64,000 nucleotides of DNA from Streptomyces sp. P3 (GCA_016893485.2 JAFEKX020000001.1:9007501-9071500), one strand, 5' to 3'; positions 20,286-35,211 are shown, counted from the stretch's first letter. Made by a program: numbers and translations. The notes: generated by a model from the letters alone, not told the origin.

Positions 20286-21668
20286 ATGGACGCGGTGGAT
20301 CTCGGCGAGTTGAGGGCGCAGGACTTCGGCTATCTGGACGCCGAAGGACACACCTATCTCGACTACACGGGCGCGGGACTCGCCCCGACCTCGCTGGTCC
20401 GGGCCAGCGCCGAGCGGATCACCGGCGGCGTCTTCGGCAACCCGCACTCGGAGAGCCCCGCCTCCCGCGCCTCGGGCGACCTGCTGGCCGGAGCCCGCGC
20501 CGCCGTGCTGCGGCACTTCTCCGCCGACCCCGCCGAGTACGCGGTGGTGTTCACCGCGAACGCGACGGCCGCGCTGCGCCTGATCGGCGAGTCGTACCCG
20601 TTCGCCCCGGCGGCCGGCTCGTCATGCTCCTCGACAACCACAACTCCGTGAACGGCCTGCGCGAGTACGCCCGCGCGGCCGGCGCCAAGACCGAGTATGT
20701 TCCCGTCCAGGGGCCGGAGTTGGCGATCGACGAGGACCGCCTGCACACCGCCCTCACGGCCCGCAGGCGCCGCCGCGGACTCCTCGCCTATCCCGCACAG
20801 TCCAACTTCACCGGCGTACGGCACTCCTGGACTGGATCGGCACGGCCCAGGAACACGGCTACGACGTCCTCCTCGACGCCGCCGCGTCCGTCCCGACCAA
20901 CCCTCTCGACCTGTCCCGCCACCACCCGGACTTCACCGTGCTCAGCTGGTACAAGGTGTTCGGCTACCCCACCGGCATAGGGAGCCTGATCGTCCGCCGC
21001 GAGGCCCTCGCCCGGCTGCGCCGCCCTGGTTCTCCGGCGGCACGATCTACGCCGCCAGCGCCCAGGCACAGTGGCACGTCCTCGCCGACGGCGAGGCCGC
21101 CTTCGAGGACGGCACCGTCAACTTCCTCTCCATCCCCGACATCACGGCCGGGCTGGAGTGGATCGACGCCATTGGCATGGACCGCGTCCACGCCCACGTG
21201 ACCCGCCTGACCGGCCAACTCCTCGCGGGCGTGGCCGAGTTACGCCACTCGGACGGCACCCCGATGACACAGGTCTACGGCCCCGCCGAGACCGGACCCT
21301 GCCGCGGCGGCACCGTCGCGCTCAACCTCCTCGGCGCGGACGGCCGCGTCATCGACGAACGGGTCGTCTCCCAGGACAGCGCCGAACACCGCATCTCGCT
21401 CCGCTTCGGCTGCTTCTGCAACCCGGGCGCCGGAGAAGCCGCGTTCGCCCTCCCACTCCGCAGCCTCCGCTCGGCGGCCCGCAAGCCCCTGGGCTCCCTG
21501 GAGGAGTACCTGACGGTGCTGGGACTACCGTCGGCGGGCGCGGTCCGCGCCTCGGTGGGCGTCTCCTCACAACCCAGGGACGTGGACAGATTCCTGGATT
21601 TCGTCGCGGATACCTACCGCGACCGAGTCCCGACGGTGGTGGGTCTCGCGGACCGGGCGGGTTGTTGA
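20286..21668 (+). CDS. Class V aminotransferase fold PLP enzyme, molybdenum-cofactor-sulfurase-like (about four frameshifts)
   Basis: The reconstructed protein is about 460 residues. The N-terminal segment YLDAEGHTYLDYTGAGLAP is typical of the ABA3/MOCOS N-domain. NATAALRLIGESYPF and LLDNHNSVNGLREYA follow, then the PLP-lysine region FTVLSWYKVFGYPTGIGSL and finally RFGCFCNPGAGEAAF with the candidate persulfide cysteines. That set matches Mo-cofactor sulfurase/cysteine-desulfurase-like proteins better than ordinary IscS. Breaks lie near 20622, near 20760-20820 and near 21025, all 1-base changes in C or G runs. No MOSC domain gene is adjacent. The predicted role is sulfur transfer from cysteine to an oxo-Mo cofactor, or another PLP reaction; this is family inference. 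Confidence 0.78.
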
Positions 21669-21730
21669 GGGGGAGCGAGAGTGCGACGGCTGAGCGGCAC
21701 CGCCGGGAGGACCCTGCGGAACGCTAGCCT

Positions 21731-21857
21731 GCCGGGTCGCCGGGTCGCCGGGTCGCCGGGTCGCCGGGTCGCCGGGTCGCCGGGTCGCCGGGTCGCCGGG
21801 TCGCCGGGTCGCCGGGTCGCCGGGTCGCCGGGTCGCCGGGTCGCCGGGTCGCCGGGA
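21731..21857. repeat. 8-bp minisatellite, 15 perfect copies
   Basis: GCCGGGTC is repeated 15 times without error from 21731 to 21850, followed by a partial 16th copy (GCCGGGA). It fills the gap between the convergent PLP-enzyme and ABC-transporter genes. Because 8 is not a multiple of 3, all frames stay open and encode 8-residue repeats such as RVAGSPGR or DPATRRPG, which produces spurious open frames. Confidence 0.95.
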
Positions 21858-21882
21858 CGGCCGGGCCGCGCGGTCTGGCGGG

Positions 21883-21990
21883 ACCGCACAGCGCCCGCCC
21901 GCGCTCACCCCCAAACCAGCAGCACCGCAGAGCGCCCACCCGCACTCACTCCCAAACCAGCAGCCCCGCAGAGCACCCACCACCCCTCAC
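21883..21990. repeat. 41-bp tandem repeat, about 2.6 copies
   Basis: A unit beginning ACCGCAgAGCGCCC and ending CCCAAACCAGCAGC occurs at 21883-21923 and 21924-21964 with few differences, then a partial copy from 21965. It directly follows the 8-bp minisatellite and reaches the end of the ABC-transporter gene. Confidence 0.75.
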
Positions 21991-23686
21991 CGCCCCGCGC
22001 GCCGCCCCCACCCCTGACGGCACTTGCGCACCAGCACTGCCCACGTCGCGGCCAGGAACAGCACCGTGAAGCCCGTCAGGATCAGCCAGCCGCGGTCGGC
22101 CGGGTGTCTGAACGAGTCGCCGTAGGACCTCAACAGGGGTGGTCCCGCCGAGGAGTCGCCGTCGCGCCACAGGGTTTCCAGGCCGATCGCGGAGCCCAGT
22201 GCCTCGAAGGCCCAGCGGTTGGTCATCGCCCAGCTGATCGCCTGCCCGGCCGGCGCCATCCGGGGTACCGGCACGAACGCCCCGAGAACAGCACCTGCGG
22301 GAAGCAGAGCAGCGGCAGCATCAGAGTCGCCTGGCCGGGGTCCGTGACCGCCGCCGATGTGAGCAGCCCGAGGGGCGAGCGCGGCGGCGGAGGCGAGCAC
22401 ACTGGTGAGGAACAGTGAGCCGTACGTGTTCCAGCCCGCCGCCGGCAACCGGTCCAGCGCCCGCAGTACCGCGAGCAACAGCGCGTCCGCCGCGGCCAGT
22501 ACGGGCAGCACGGTGGTCAACTTCGAGGCGACATACGGTCCGATCCGCACCCCGGCCAGCCACTCGCGCCGCAGCACCGCCAACTCCGTGCAGATCTGCA
22601 GCAGTCCGTACGTCAGCCCGAAGAAGAACGCCCCGAACGCGATCCAGAACATGATCATCGCGGTGGACCCCGGATCGGGCGCCGCCGGATCGAACGCACC
22701 CGCCCGGAACAACACCGCGAACATCGCCACGATCATCACCGGCGACCCCACGAACACCGCGACCGACAGCCGGTTGTGCACCAGCAGCGCCGTCGTACGA
22801 CGGGTCAGCAGCGCCCACTGTCGTACCGCGCCGACGCGCGGCGGACGGTGCGCGACCGGCGCCGGGACCCGCTCCGCGCCCCGCACCGGGGCGGCCCGCT
22901 CGGCCCGCTTCCCCTCCGCCACCGCCGCGTACACGTCCTCCGCCGTCTCCGCGCCGAACGCCCCCAGCAGCGCGTCCGGCGCCCCACGAACGCGACCGCA
23001 CCGCCCGGCGACAGGAACACCACCTCGTCGCAGCGGGGCAGATCGGCCAGCACGTGGGTCGTGAGGACGACGGTGGTTCCGGACTCGGCCAGCCCGCGCA
23101 AGGTCGCCAACAGCGCGGCCCCGGTGACCGGATCGAGCCCGGACGTCGGCTCGTCGAGAAAGAGCACCCGGGGCCGGGTCAGCAACTCGGCCGCGATACA
23201 GGCCCGTTTGCGCTCCCCGCCGCTCAGCGCCCGCACCGGCGTGTCCGCGCGCCGGGCGAGACCGAGGACGTCGAGCACCTCCGTCACCCGCGCCGACACC
23301 GTCTCGCCGGACATCCGCAACCGCCCCGCGTACTCCAGCGTGCGCCGCAACGGCAGCTCACGGTGGATGACATCCTCCTGCGGCACGAACCCGAACTCCG
23401 GCCCGGGCGGACCTGGTTGGGCCCCGTCGTGCAGTACGTCCCCGGTGGTCGGGTGCTCCAGCCCCGCGAGGGTCTGCAGCAGCACCGTCTTGCCCGCCCC
23501 GCTGCTGCCCGCGATGACCACCAGCCGTCCGGACCCGACCTCGAAGGACACGTCGTCCAACACCCGCCCGGCGCCCCGCACGTCCTGCGAGACGCCCCGC
23601 AACTCCAGACGCAGGCCGGTTACTTGGGCGGTATCAGGGGAATCGGCGTCGCCATGGGAGCAGCATGTCACCCCGGTGTCAGCCAC
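21987..23686 (-). CDS. ABCG-type ABC transporter, ATPase fused to ABC-2 permease (three frameshifts)
   Basis: This half-transporter is about 566 residues. The N-terminal ATPase has Walker A GSSGAGKTVLLQ (about residue 62), signature LSGGERKRACIAAELL and Walker B RVLFLDEPTSGLD, the ABCG/White-family form. The C-terminal ABC2-type membrane domain includes SVAVFVGSPVMIVAMFAVLF, MIMFWIAFGAFFFGLTYGL and a last helix LILTGFTVLFLAATWAVLV. Breaks at about 22985, 22370 and 22284 are single-base losses; the last lies in GGGG (FSGAFVPVPRM restored). The GTG at 23686 overlaps the glgB stop region by about 19 bp; GTG 23671 is an alternative. The gene may therefore be the distal member of the glg operon or simply adjacent. 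The substrate is unknown. Confidence 0.83.
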
Positions 23687-25872
23687 ACCGTCGCCAAGGG
23701 CGGAAGCGTCAGGAGGATATGACCCTCCTCCGGCTTGACCGGATCACGGGTGACGACATCGCTTCCGCCGTAGAGCGCGGAGTCGGTGTTGAGGGTCTCC
23801 CGCCAGGCGGGGACGTCGTCCAGGACGCCCAGACGGTAGTCCTCGCGGACCACGGGGGAGAAGTTGCTGACGGCGAGGAGCGGGAGCCCTCCGCGTCGAA
23901 CCTGAGGAACGCGAAGACGTTGTCCTCGGCCGCGTCCCCATCACCCAGCGGAAGCCGCCGGGATCGGTGTCGCGCTGCCAGAGCGCGGGGTCGCCCGGTA
24001 GGTCGTGTTGAGGTCCCGGACGAGATCCTGGACGCCCCGGTGATCGGGCGCGGCCTCGTAAGCGGGGTCCAGGAGCCACCAGTCCGGGCCCTGGGACTCG
24101 GACCACTCCGAGCCCTGCGCGAACTCCTGCCCCATGAAGAGGAGTTGCTTGCCGGGGTGGGCCCACATGAAGGCGAGGTAGGCACGGTGGTTGGCCCGCT
24201 GCTGCCACCAGTCGCCCGGCATCTTCGACACCAACGCCTGCTTGCCGTGGACGACTTCGTCGTGGGAGATCGGCAGGACGTAGTTCTCGCTGTACGCGTA
24301 CACCATGGAGAACGTCATCTCGTGGTGGTGGAACTTGCGGTGCACGGGCTCGTGCGAGATGTAGCCGAGCGAGTCGTGCATCCAGCCCATGTTCCACTTG
24401 AACCCGAAGCCGAGACCGCCGGTGTCGGTCGGCCGGGTCACCCGTCCCAGGCGGTGGACTCCTCGGCGATCGTCACGACACCCGGCACCCTGCGGTACAC
24501 GGTCGCGTTCATCTCCTGGAGGAAGGCCATCGCGTCAGGTCCTCACGCCCGCCATGGACGTTGGGGTCCACTGGCCCGAGTCGCGTGAGTAGTCGAGGTA
24601 GAGCATCGAGGCGACCGCGTCGACCCGCAGGCCGTCGATGTGGAACTCCTGGCACCAGTAAACGGCGTTCGCCACAAGGAAGTTGCGCACCTCGGTCCGT
24701 CCGAGGTCGAACTCGTACGTCCCCAGTCCGGATGCTCGGCCCGCCGCGCGTCCCCGGGTTCGTACAGCGGCTCCCCGTCGAACCGGGCCAACGCCCAGTC
24801 GTCCTTGGGGAAGTGGGCCGGGACCCAGTCCATGATCACGCCGATACCGGCCTGGTGCAGTGAGTCGACGAGGAACTTGAAGTCGTCGGGGTGCCGAGGC
24901 GGGCGGTCGGGGCGTAGAACCCGGTGACCTGGTAGCCCCAGGAGCCGCCGAAGGGGTGCTCGGCGACCGGCATGAACTCGACGTGGGTGAAGCCGAGTTC
25001 GTTGACGTAGGCGGGGAGTTCGTCCGCGAGCTGACGGTACGTCAAGCCCGGTCGCCAGGAGGCGAGATGGACCTCGTAGACCGAGAAGGGCGCCTCGTGG
25101 ACCGGGGTCTCCGTCCGCCGGGCGAGCCAGGCCTCGTCGTCCCACTCGTAGTGCGAGGCGGTCACGATGGACGCGGTGGCGGGCGGCACCTCCGTGCGCC
25201 GGGCCATCGGATCGGCCTTGAGGAGGCGCTCGCCGTGCCGGGAGGTGATCTCGAACTTGTAGCGCGCGCCCTCGCCGATGCCCGGCAGGAACAGCTCCCA
25301 CACACCCGACGAACCGAGCGACCGCATCGGGAACGCCGTACCGTCCCAGGAGCTGAACTCCCCGCAGACACGCACCCCTTGGGCGTTCGGCGCCCACACC
25401 GTGAACCGGGTGCCGACCACCCCGCCGTGCGTCATCGGCTCCGCGCCGAGCGCCTTCCACAGCTCCTCGTGCCGCCCCTCCCGGATGAGGTGCAGATCGA
25501 GGTCGCCTAGGGCGGGCAGGAAACGGTACGGGTCGTGGACCTCCTGCTCGTCGCCCTCCGTGTACGACACCAGCAGCGTGTACTCCGGGACCGCGTCGAG
25601 CGGCAGCACCCCGAGAAGAGGCCACCACCATCGGAGGTGAGCGCAGTGCGCGTCCCCTCGATCACGACGCTCACGGCCCGCGCGTACGGCCGCAGCACCC
25701 GGAAGACGAACCCGCCCGGCACCGCGTGCGCGCCGAGCAGCGCGTGCGGGTCGTGATGGGCGCCGGAGAGGAGGCGGTCGCGGTCGGCGGGGTCCAGGGG
25801 AGCGGAGGCGCTCCGGGGTGCGGGCGCGGGCGGGCCGCCCGCCTCCTGAGGTGAAGTGTCGCGCAGGGCCAC
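23668..25872 (-). CDS. glgB: 1,4-alpha-glucan branching enzyme GlgB (about six frameshifts)
   Basis: The branching enzyme is about 735 residues, the normal length. An N-terminal CBM48-type beta-domain (DPHALLGAHAVPGGFVFRVL; TRFTVWAPNAQGVRVCGEFS) precedes the GH13 barrel. Barrel motifs include GFTHVEFMPVAEHPFGGSWG, VIMDWVPAHFP (region I), DGLRVDAVASMLYLDYSR with the nucleophile Asp, ISHDEVVHGKQ (region IV) and a C-terminal beta-domain. The breaks lie near 25625, 24900, 24730, 24545, 24450 and 23935, all single-base events. It cuts alpha-1,4 chains and re-joins them as alpha-1,6 branches. It is last in the glgE-treS-pep2-glgB unit; GTG 25872 is five bases after the pep2 stop. Confidence 0.9.
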
Positions 25873-25877
25873 GGAGT

Positions 25878-27242
25878 TCAGCCTCCTCGGACGGCGAGAC
25901 GCTCGATCGCCGCCATGGGTACGGGAAGCCAGTCCGGACGGTGTCTGGCCTCGTACAGCACTTCATACACGGCGCGGTCGGTCTCGTACGCGCGCAGCAG
26001 GGCGTGCTTGGTCCGCGGGTCCCAGCCGGCCCGGGCCGCGTAGCCCGCGCAGAAGGCCTCCCGGCAGCGGAGTGCCCACTGCGGGCGCCAGGGTCGGCGC
26101 TGCCGGGCCGCGTAGTCGAAGGACCGCAGCATCCCGGCGATGTCCCGCACCGGGGACTGCGCGCTGCGCCGCTCGGCCAGCGGCTTGGACGGCTCGCCCT
26201 CGAAGTCGATGACGAACCAGTCGTGGCCGGTACGGAGTACCTGGCCGAGGTGCAGGTCGCCGTGGATCCGCTGGGCGGCCGGCCCGGCATCACGGCCGAC
26301 GAGCGCCCCGAACGCGGTTCGCAGCCCCGGCACGAACGGCCGGAGCGCGGGCACGGAGTGCGCCGCCGCCTCCAGGCGTTCGGTCATCGCCGCCGCCGTA
26401 AGGTCGTTCTCGGCGAGGGCCCGGCCGTCGGACGGGAAGGCCGCGGCCAGCGCGAGATGGACGTCTGCGGTCGCCTGCCCCAACTCGTAGGCCTCGGTGG
26501 TGAACTCGTCCCCGTCGGCGAGGGCGCGCAGCGCGAGTGCCCAGCCGTCGGAGGCGTCCGGCAGGAACGGCTGGAGCACCCCGAGCGTCGCGGCCCGCGG
26601 CTCCGCCGTCCGGAACCACGCCACCGGCGCCGGGACCCGCTTGCAGCCCTGCGCGGCCAGCGCCCTGGCAGCTCCAGGTCCGGATTGACGCCCGGCTGGA
26701 TGCGCCGGAAGACCTTCAGGATGTACCGATCGCCGTACACCAGCGAGGAGTTGGACTGCTCGGCGCCCAGCAGCCGGGGTGTGAGTCCGGCGGGCACGGA
26801 GACCGACGGGTCCGCCTCGAAGTGCAGGGGACCCGTCGTACCGGGCTGCCGCAGCCGCTCCAGCAGCAGTTCCGCCGACCGCGGGTCCTGCAGGGCGTCG
26901 TAGACCGCGAGACCGGCCAACTGCCCTTCCCGCACCTGGCCGATGAAGGCCCGGGCCAGCCGCGGCGAGACGTGTTCCCTCACACCGAGCAGGAGTTGGT
27001 AGCAGTCGCCGGGCGGGGGAGTGCCACCCGGCGAGGGCACCGGCGTGTGGGAGGCGTGGACCAGCACATGCAGGCAGCCGGGGAAGAGTTCCGTCGTGGA
27101 CAGCACGTCGAGGTCGGCCACCGGCCGGTCCTTGCCGGCGAACCAGCGCTGCCCGGGCAGCCATTCACGCAGCAGCCCGGCGAGCGTGGCCGGAGGCCGG
27201 TCGGCGCCGGGGCTGCTCAGTCGGAGGGGTGCGGTCTTCGGC
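25878..27242 (-). CDS. pep2: Maltokinase Pep2 (one frameshift)
   Basis: The protein is about 455 residues. It has an N-cap MPKTAPLRLSS with LAGLLREWLPGQRWFAGK, the hallmark opening of maltokinases, and the sugar-kinase core RIHGDLHLGQVLRTGHDWFVIDFEGEP with the catalytic Asp and the metal-binding DFE. A single shift near 26670 separates the N-lobe from LAAQGCKRVPAPVAWF. Pep2 phosphorylates maltose to maltose 1-phosphate with ATP, feeding GlgE. ATG 27242 is preceded by GAAAGGA. The upstream frame (treS) stays open into pep2, which is discussed under findings. The gene lies five bases before glgB. Confidence 0.9.
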
Positions 27243-27272
27243 ATGGTGACGCGTCCTTTCGCGGGCCCATCC

Positions 27273-28984
<1,712 letters not shown>

Positions 28985-28988
<4 letters not shown>

Positions 28989-30977
28989 GAAGCTCTTGAC
29001 CCTCCGCTCTGTGTGGACCGCCGGACGTGGAGCACGTGCGCGGGTGCCCTGCCGGGTTCCAGGCGCACATAGTTGGTCCTGCCCCACTGATAGGACTCAC
29101 CCGTCAGTTCGTCGTACACCGACATGGATTCGTCTGATTCCAGGCCGAGTTGCGGCATGTCCAACGAGACCGTGGCCTCCTGGGTGTGGTGCGGGTCGAG
29201 GTTGACGACCACCAGGACCGTGTCCACACCCGTGGTCTTGCTGTACGCGATCAGCGCGTCGTTGTCCGTCTCGTGAAAGCGGAGATTCCTGAGCCGGTGC
29301 AGCGACGGGTGACGACGCCGGATCGCGTTGAGCTTGCCCAGCAGTGGCGCGATGCTATGTCCTTCCCGCTCTGCGGACTCCCAGTCCCGCGGGCGGAGTT
29401 GGTACTTCTCCGAGTCGAGGTACTCCTCGCTGCCCGGCCGGAGAGGGGCGTTCTCGCAGAGTTCGTAGCCACTGTAGACACCCCAGGTCGGGGACAGGGT
29501 GGCGGCCAGTACCGCCCGCAGTTCGAAGGCCGGCCGACCTCCGCGCTGGAGGAACTGGTGCAGGATGTCGGGGGTGTTCACGAAGAGGTTCGGCCGCATG
29601 TAGGCGGCTGCCTCGCCCGACAACTCGGTCAGGTACTCGGTGAGTTCCTGTTTCGTGTTGCGCCAGGTGAAGTAGGTGTACGACTGCTGGAAGCCGATCT
29701 GCGCGAGCGTGTGCATCATCGCGGGCCGCGTGAACGCCTCGGCCAGGAAGATCACGTCCGGGTCGGTGCCGTTGATCTCCGCGATCACCCGCTCCCAGAA
29801 CACGACCGGCTTGGTGTGCGGGTTGTCGACGCGGAAGATCCGCACCCCGTGGTCCATCCAGTGCCGCAGTACCCGGACGGTCTCGGTGATCAGGCCGTCC
29901 ATGTCGCGGTCGAAGGCGATCGGGTAGATGTCCTGGTACTTCTTCGGCGGGTTCTCCGCGTACGCGATCGTCCCGTCGGGGCGGTGGTGGAACCACTCCG
30001 GGTGCTTCTCCACCCAGGGGTGGTCGGGGGAGCACTGGAGGGCGAAGTCGAGGGCGATCTCCATGCCCAGCTCGGCGGCCCGCGTGACGAACGCGTCGAA
30101 GTCCTCCAGCGTGCCCAGCTGCGGGTGGATGGCGTCGTGGCCGCCCTCCGGTGAGCCGATGGCCCAGGGGACGCCGACGTCCTCACGTCCTGCGGACAGG
30201 GTGTTGTTCGGGCCCTTGCGGAAGGTCGTCCCGATGGGGTGGATCGGCGGGAGGTACACGACGTCGAAGCCCATCGCGGCGATCCCGTCCAGCCGTTTCG
30301 CGGCCGTGCGGAAGGTGCCGTGGGGCTGCGCCGGAGTGCCCTCGGAGCGGGGGAAGAACTCGTACCACGCGCCGTAAAGGGCCCGTTCCCGCTCGACCAT
30401 CAGAGGCCGCGGCTCCGAGACCGTCACCAGGTCCCGCAGCGGATAGCGCTCCAGCACCGCGTCCACGGCAGGCGTCAGCGCGGCCACGAAGCGTGTCCCC
30501 ACCGGCAGGGGGTGTCGTCGCGCAGCCTCTCCGCGGCGCCCAGGATCGTGGCGCGAGCCGGGCCTCGGGCACCCCGGCCGCGGCGCGCGCGTACAGCTCC
30601 GCGCCCTCCTCCAGCATCAGGCCGATGTCGATGCCGGCCGGGATCTTGATGCGGGCGGCCCGGCGCCAGGTCGCGACGGGATCGCCCCAGGCCTCCACGA
30701 CGTAGGACCAGTGGCCTGTCGCGGTCGGGGTGATCTCGGCGCCCCAGCGGTCGCTGCCGGGGGTGAGTTCGCGCATCGGGGTCCACGGGCCGGGGCGGCC
30801 GTCCGGGTCGTAGAGGACGGTGTTGGCGCCGATCGTGTCGTGGCCCTCGCGGAAGACGGTGGCGGTGACCTGGAACGGTTCGCCGACCACCGCCTTCGCC
30901 GGGCGCGCGCCGCTGTCCACGGACGGGCGTACGTCACGTACCGGAATGCGGCCGATGGCTGCCGGGGTCGCGTTCAT
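28985..30977 (-). CDS. glgE: Maltosyltransferase GlgE (one frameshift)
   Basis: The protein is about 663 residues, the normal length. The N-terminal beta-sandwich (RIPVRDVRPSVDSGARPAKA; GDPVATWRRAARIKIPAGID) precedes a GH13_3 barrel. Its motifs include GFDVVYLPPIHPIG, FRVDNPHTKPVVFWE with the nucleophile Asp, and VIFLAEAFTRPAMM with the acid-base Glu. A shift near 30515 separates the two parts. GlgE extends alpha-1,4-glucan with maltosyl units from maltose 1-phosphate in the cytoplasm. ATG 30977 is preceded by GGAGGTG. It is the first gene of the unit glgE-treS-pep2-glgB, in the order of enzymes converting trehalose to branched glucan; the stop overlaps the treS start. Confidence 0.92.
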
Positions 30978-31001
30978 GGGTGTCACCTCCGTCGTGCCGG
31001 A

Positions 31002-31022
31002 GGCCGGGCTGTTCGCCCGGCC
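31002..31022. promoter_or_regulatory. Stable hairpin in the glgE upstream region
   Basis: GGCCGGGC at 31002-31009 pairs perfectly with GCCCGGCC at 31015-31022 around a 5-base loop. It lies in the 78-bp gap between the DUF5133-like gene and glgE, 25 bases before the glgE start. It could be a weak terminator/attenuator or chance structure in GC-rich DNA. Confidence 0.4.
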
Positions 31023-31055
31023 GTGGGGTGGGTGCGAGCTGCGCCGGAAGGGGAC

Positions 31056-31358
31056 CTACCTTCCCGCAGGGGAACGTTGATCGACGGCCACGGGCGGGCC
31101 GCGGTGGACGACGGCCGTCGTACGGGGGCGTCCGTTCTGCTCCTGGAGGTACGTGCTCGCGGTGCTGCGCAGATAGCGCTCGGCGGCTTCCGCGGCCTCG
31201 CGCGCGCAGCGTTCGCCCATCAGCACGCACAGGGTGTAGCCCGAGTCCTCGAAGGTGGCCCGTACCGTCCGGTCGCCCGGCGACGCGAGCATCACGCGTT
31301 CCCACGCCCGGTAGCGCCGCAGTTGGCGGGCGACCTCGGCCTTGGCGGGTAGCAGCAT
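31056..31358 (-). CDS. Small protein resembling DUF5133 family
   Basis: This protein of about 100 residues reads MLLPAKAEVARQLRRYRAWE at the start, then an alpha/beta segment TVRATFEDSGYTLCVLMG, RCAREAAEAAERYLR and a disordered tail. I recognise it as a DUF5133-type Streptomyces protein from the N-terminal pattern, with moderate confidence. ATG 31358 is chosen because AAAGGTG lies 8 bases upstream. The gene directly precedes glgE on the same strand, and the pair may share a transcript. No catalytic residues or export signal are seen; the function is unknown, though its position suggests a link with alpha-glucan metabolism or its control. Confidence 0.7.
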   Translation of the reverse strand: MLLPAKAEVARQLRRYRAWERVMLASPGDRTVRATFEDSGYTLCVLMGERCAREAAEAAERYLRSTASTYLQEQNGRPRTTAVVHRGPPVAVDQRSPAGR

Positions 31359-31656
31359 GGCGCTGTTCACCTTTCGCCTCGGCGGACCGCGGTTCCCGAC
31401 CGTCGGGTGGCGGCCGTGACGGAGCGGAATGGCTCCGTCACGGCAGTCGAGGCTTTCACTCATGGTGCACATCCGATGACCAAGCGTCTTGTTGGTTCTT
31501 CAACTACCTCAGCCGTCGCTCGTGTTGCACGAATGGCCTAGCCCTCGCACTCTGGAGCTGACTCAGAAGCGATCAGTGCTCACGCTTCGTGTTCGGGGCC
31601 GGGCCCCGTAGGGGCAGAGGCGGTGCGAGAGTTCCGCCGGTGAGGAGCCAACGAAG

Positions 31657-32156
31657 ATGAAGACCGCAGTGCCGTGCTACTACCACCTCGATGTGGACGT
31701 CAGTCAGGAACGGGTCGGGCAGGTCAGGCGGATTCTGGCCGCCCACCTCCGGCTGTGGGACCTGGAGATCCTCGTGGAGCCCGTCTGTCGCGGCGCCGAG
31801 CTGCTGCTGCGGGCCATCGACGAGCACGCCACGGACAAGCACACGTCCATAGAGCTGTGGTGGAACGGCCAGCACCTGATCACCGCCATCGGCGGCAACG
31901 ACCGCGATCTGCGCCCGGACCTGGAGCTGCGCGCCTGCCTCGCCCGGATCGCCGCGATGAGCGACGGCTGGGGATGCTGCGCCACCGACACCGGGAGCAA
32001 GGTCATCTGGTTCTCGCAGCGTGCCCGCAGCGGCGAGCGCGTCCCGCGCGTCCCCAGGACGCCCGCGCCGCGCCTGCGGGAGATGCTCGACCTGCCCCGC
32101 GAAGTGCCGGCCGCCCTGCCGGCCCGCCCGGCGGACGGCGTCCTGGAGGACGCCAA

Positions 32157-32160
<4 letters not shown>
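31657..32160 (+). CDS. Small GHKL-ATPase-like (RsbW-type) protein coupled to glgX
   Basis: This 167-residue protein is intact, starting at ATG 31657 after GAGGAGCC. Its N-terminus VSQERVGQVRRILAAHLRLW and VCRGAELLLRAIDEHATDK recall the anti-sigma/HATPase_c_2 fold (helix with the N-box position). The canonical Asn is changed, however, and the G1/G2 glycine boxes are weak (AIGGNDRDL; MSDGWGCCATDTGSKVIWF). A C-terminal tail rich in Pro and Arg follows. Its stop overlaps the glgX start (GTGA), so the two are co-translated. It probably binds a partner rather than acting as a kinase. A role in regulating the alpha-glucan locus is inference from position only. Confidence 0.7.
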
Positions 32161-34295
<2,135 letters not shown>

Positions 34296-34318
<23 letters not shown>

Positions 34319-35145
34319 CCGTGAAGCGGGCGCCGTCGGGGTCGCGCAGGACGGCCTCGGTGGCGTTCTCCCGCAGGACGCTGCCGCCGTGTGCCTCCCG
34401 CGGCGCGGGCGCACGACCTGATGTCGGAGACCGCGAAGTGGACCTGCCAGTGCGGCCGGACCGTCGGGTCGGGCGCCGCCTCCAGCGCGCCCGACGCGAT
34501 CCGGGCCACGGTCTTGCCGCCACTGCGCAGGACGACCTCGCCGCCCTCGTACTGGACCTCGCAGCTCGCCGGGTCCGCCGACGCCCAGTCGAGGACCTCG
34601 CCGTAGAAGATCGCCGCGTCGAAGGCGTCCCGGGTGTGCAGCCGGACGAAGGCCGGGGCCGAACGGCGCCAGGTCTCCCAGCCGCCGCCGAGCTCGCCCT
34701 CCCAGATCCCGAAGATCGCGCCGTCCCGGTCGGCCAGCAGCGCCGCGCGGCCGGGCGGGAAGGAGAGCGGGCCCACGGCGACCGTCGCACCGCGCTCCCG
34801 GACCCGGCCCGCGGTCACGTCCGCGTCGGGCACCGCGAAGTACGGCGTCCACGCCACCGCGACCTGCCACATGGAGGCCACCGCGGCCAGACCGGCCACC
34901 GGGACGTCGTTCGCCGTGGCGATCCGGAACCGGTCGCCGAGGCTGGCCGAGCGCCACTTCCAGCCGAACACGGACTCGTAGAAGGCCTCGGTCGTCTCCA
35001 CATCGCGGCTCGTGAGACTCACCCAGCAGGGGGCGCCGAACACCGAACGCGTGGAGACGGCGTCCGGCTCACCGGGGACGTATTCCTGTCGTGGTTCATG
35101 GCAGTCGCGTTCCCCTCTCGTGGACCGGCGGCCACCGGTCTCCAC
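34296..35145 (-). CDS. VOC (glyoxalase/bleomycin-resistance fold) protein (one frameshift)
   Basis: The protein has two VOC modules and is about 260-280 residues. The first has WVSLTSRDVETTEAFYESVF and VPDADVTAGRVRERGATVAV. The second has FVRLHTRDAFDAAIFYGEVL, HFAVSDIRSCAR and a C-terminal GSVLRENATEAVLRDPDGAR. A base is missing near 34402, where the last 35 residues continue in another frame. The first metal-ligand positions are not clearly conserved, so it may bind a ligand rather than catalyse. The start is uncertain: ATG 35145 is the first in frame, but family members start near ...FGAPCWVSL (about 35050), and no good codon exists there. It is convergent with glgX and divergent from the MarR gene. 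Confidence 0.75.
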
Positions 35146-35211
35146 CAGTGTCCAACCGGAACCGGCCCGACGGCCTGCCGAGCGGGCGTCTTGACCATCC
35201 TTTTGGGTTAG

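Noticed and set aside
21731..21857. CRISPR array
   Set aside because: The 8-bp units are contiguous with no spacers, and no cas genes are seen.
21567..21983. Repeat proteins with DPATRRPG or RVAGSPGR units
   Set aside because: They come only from the 8-bp minisatellite being open in all frames; there is no start with a ribosome-binding site and no flanking protein-like sequence.
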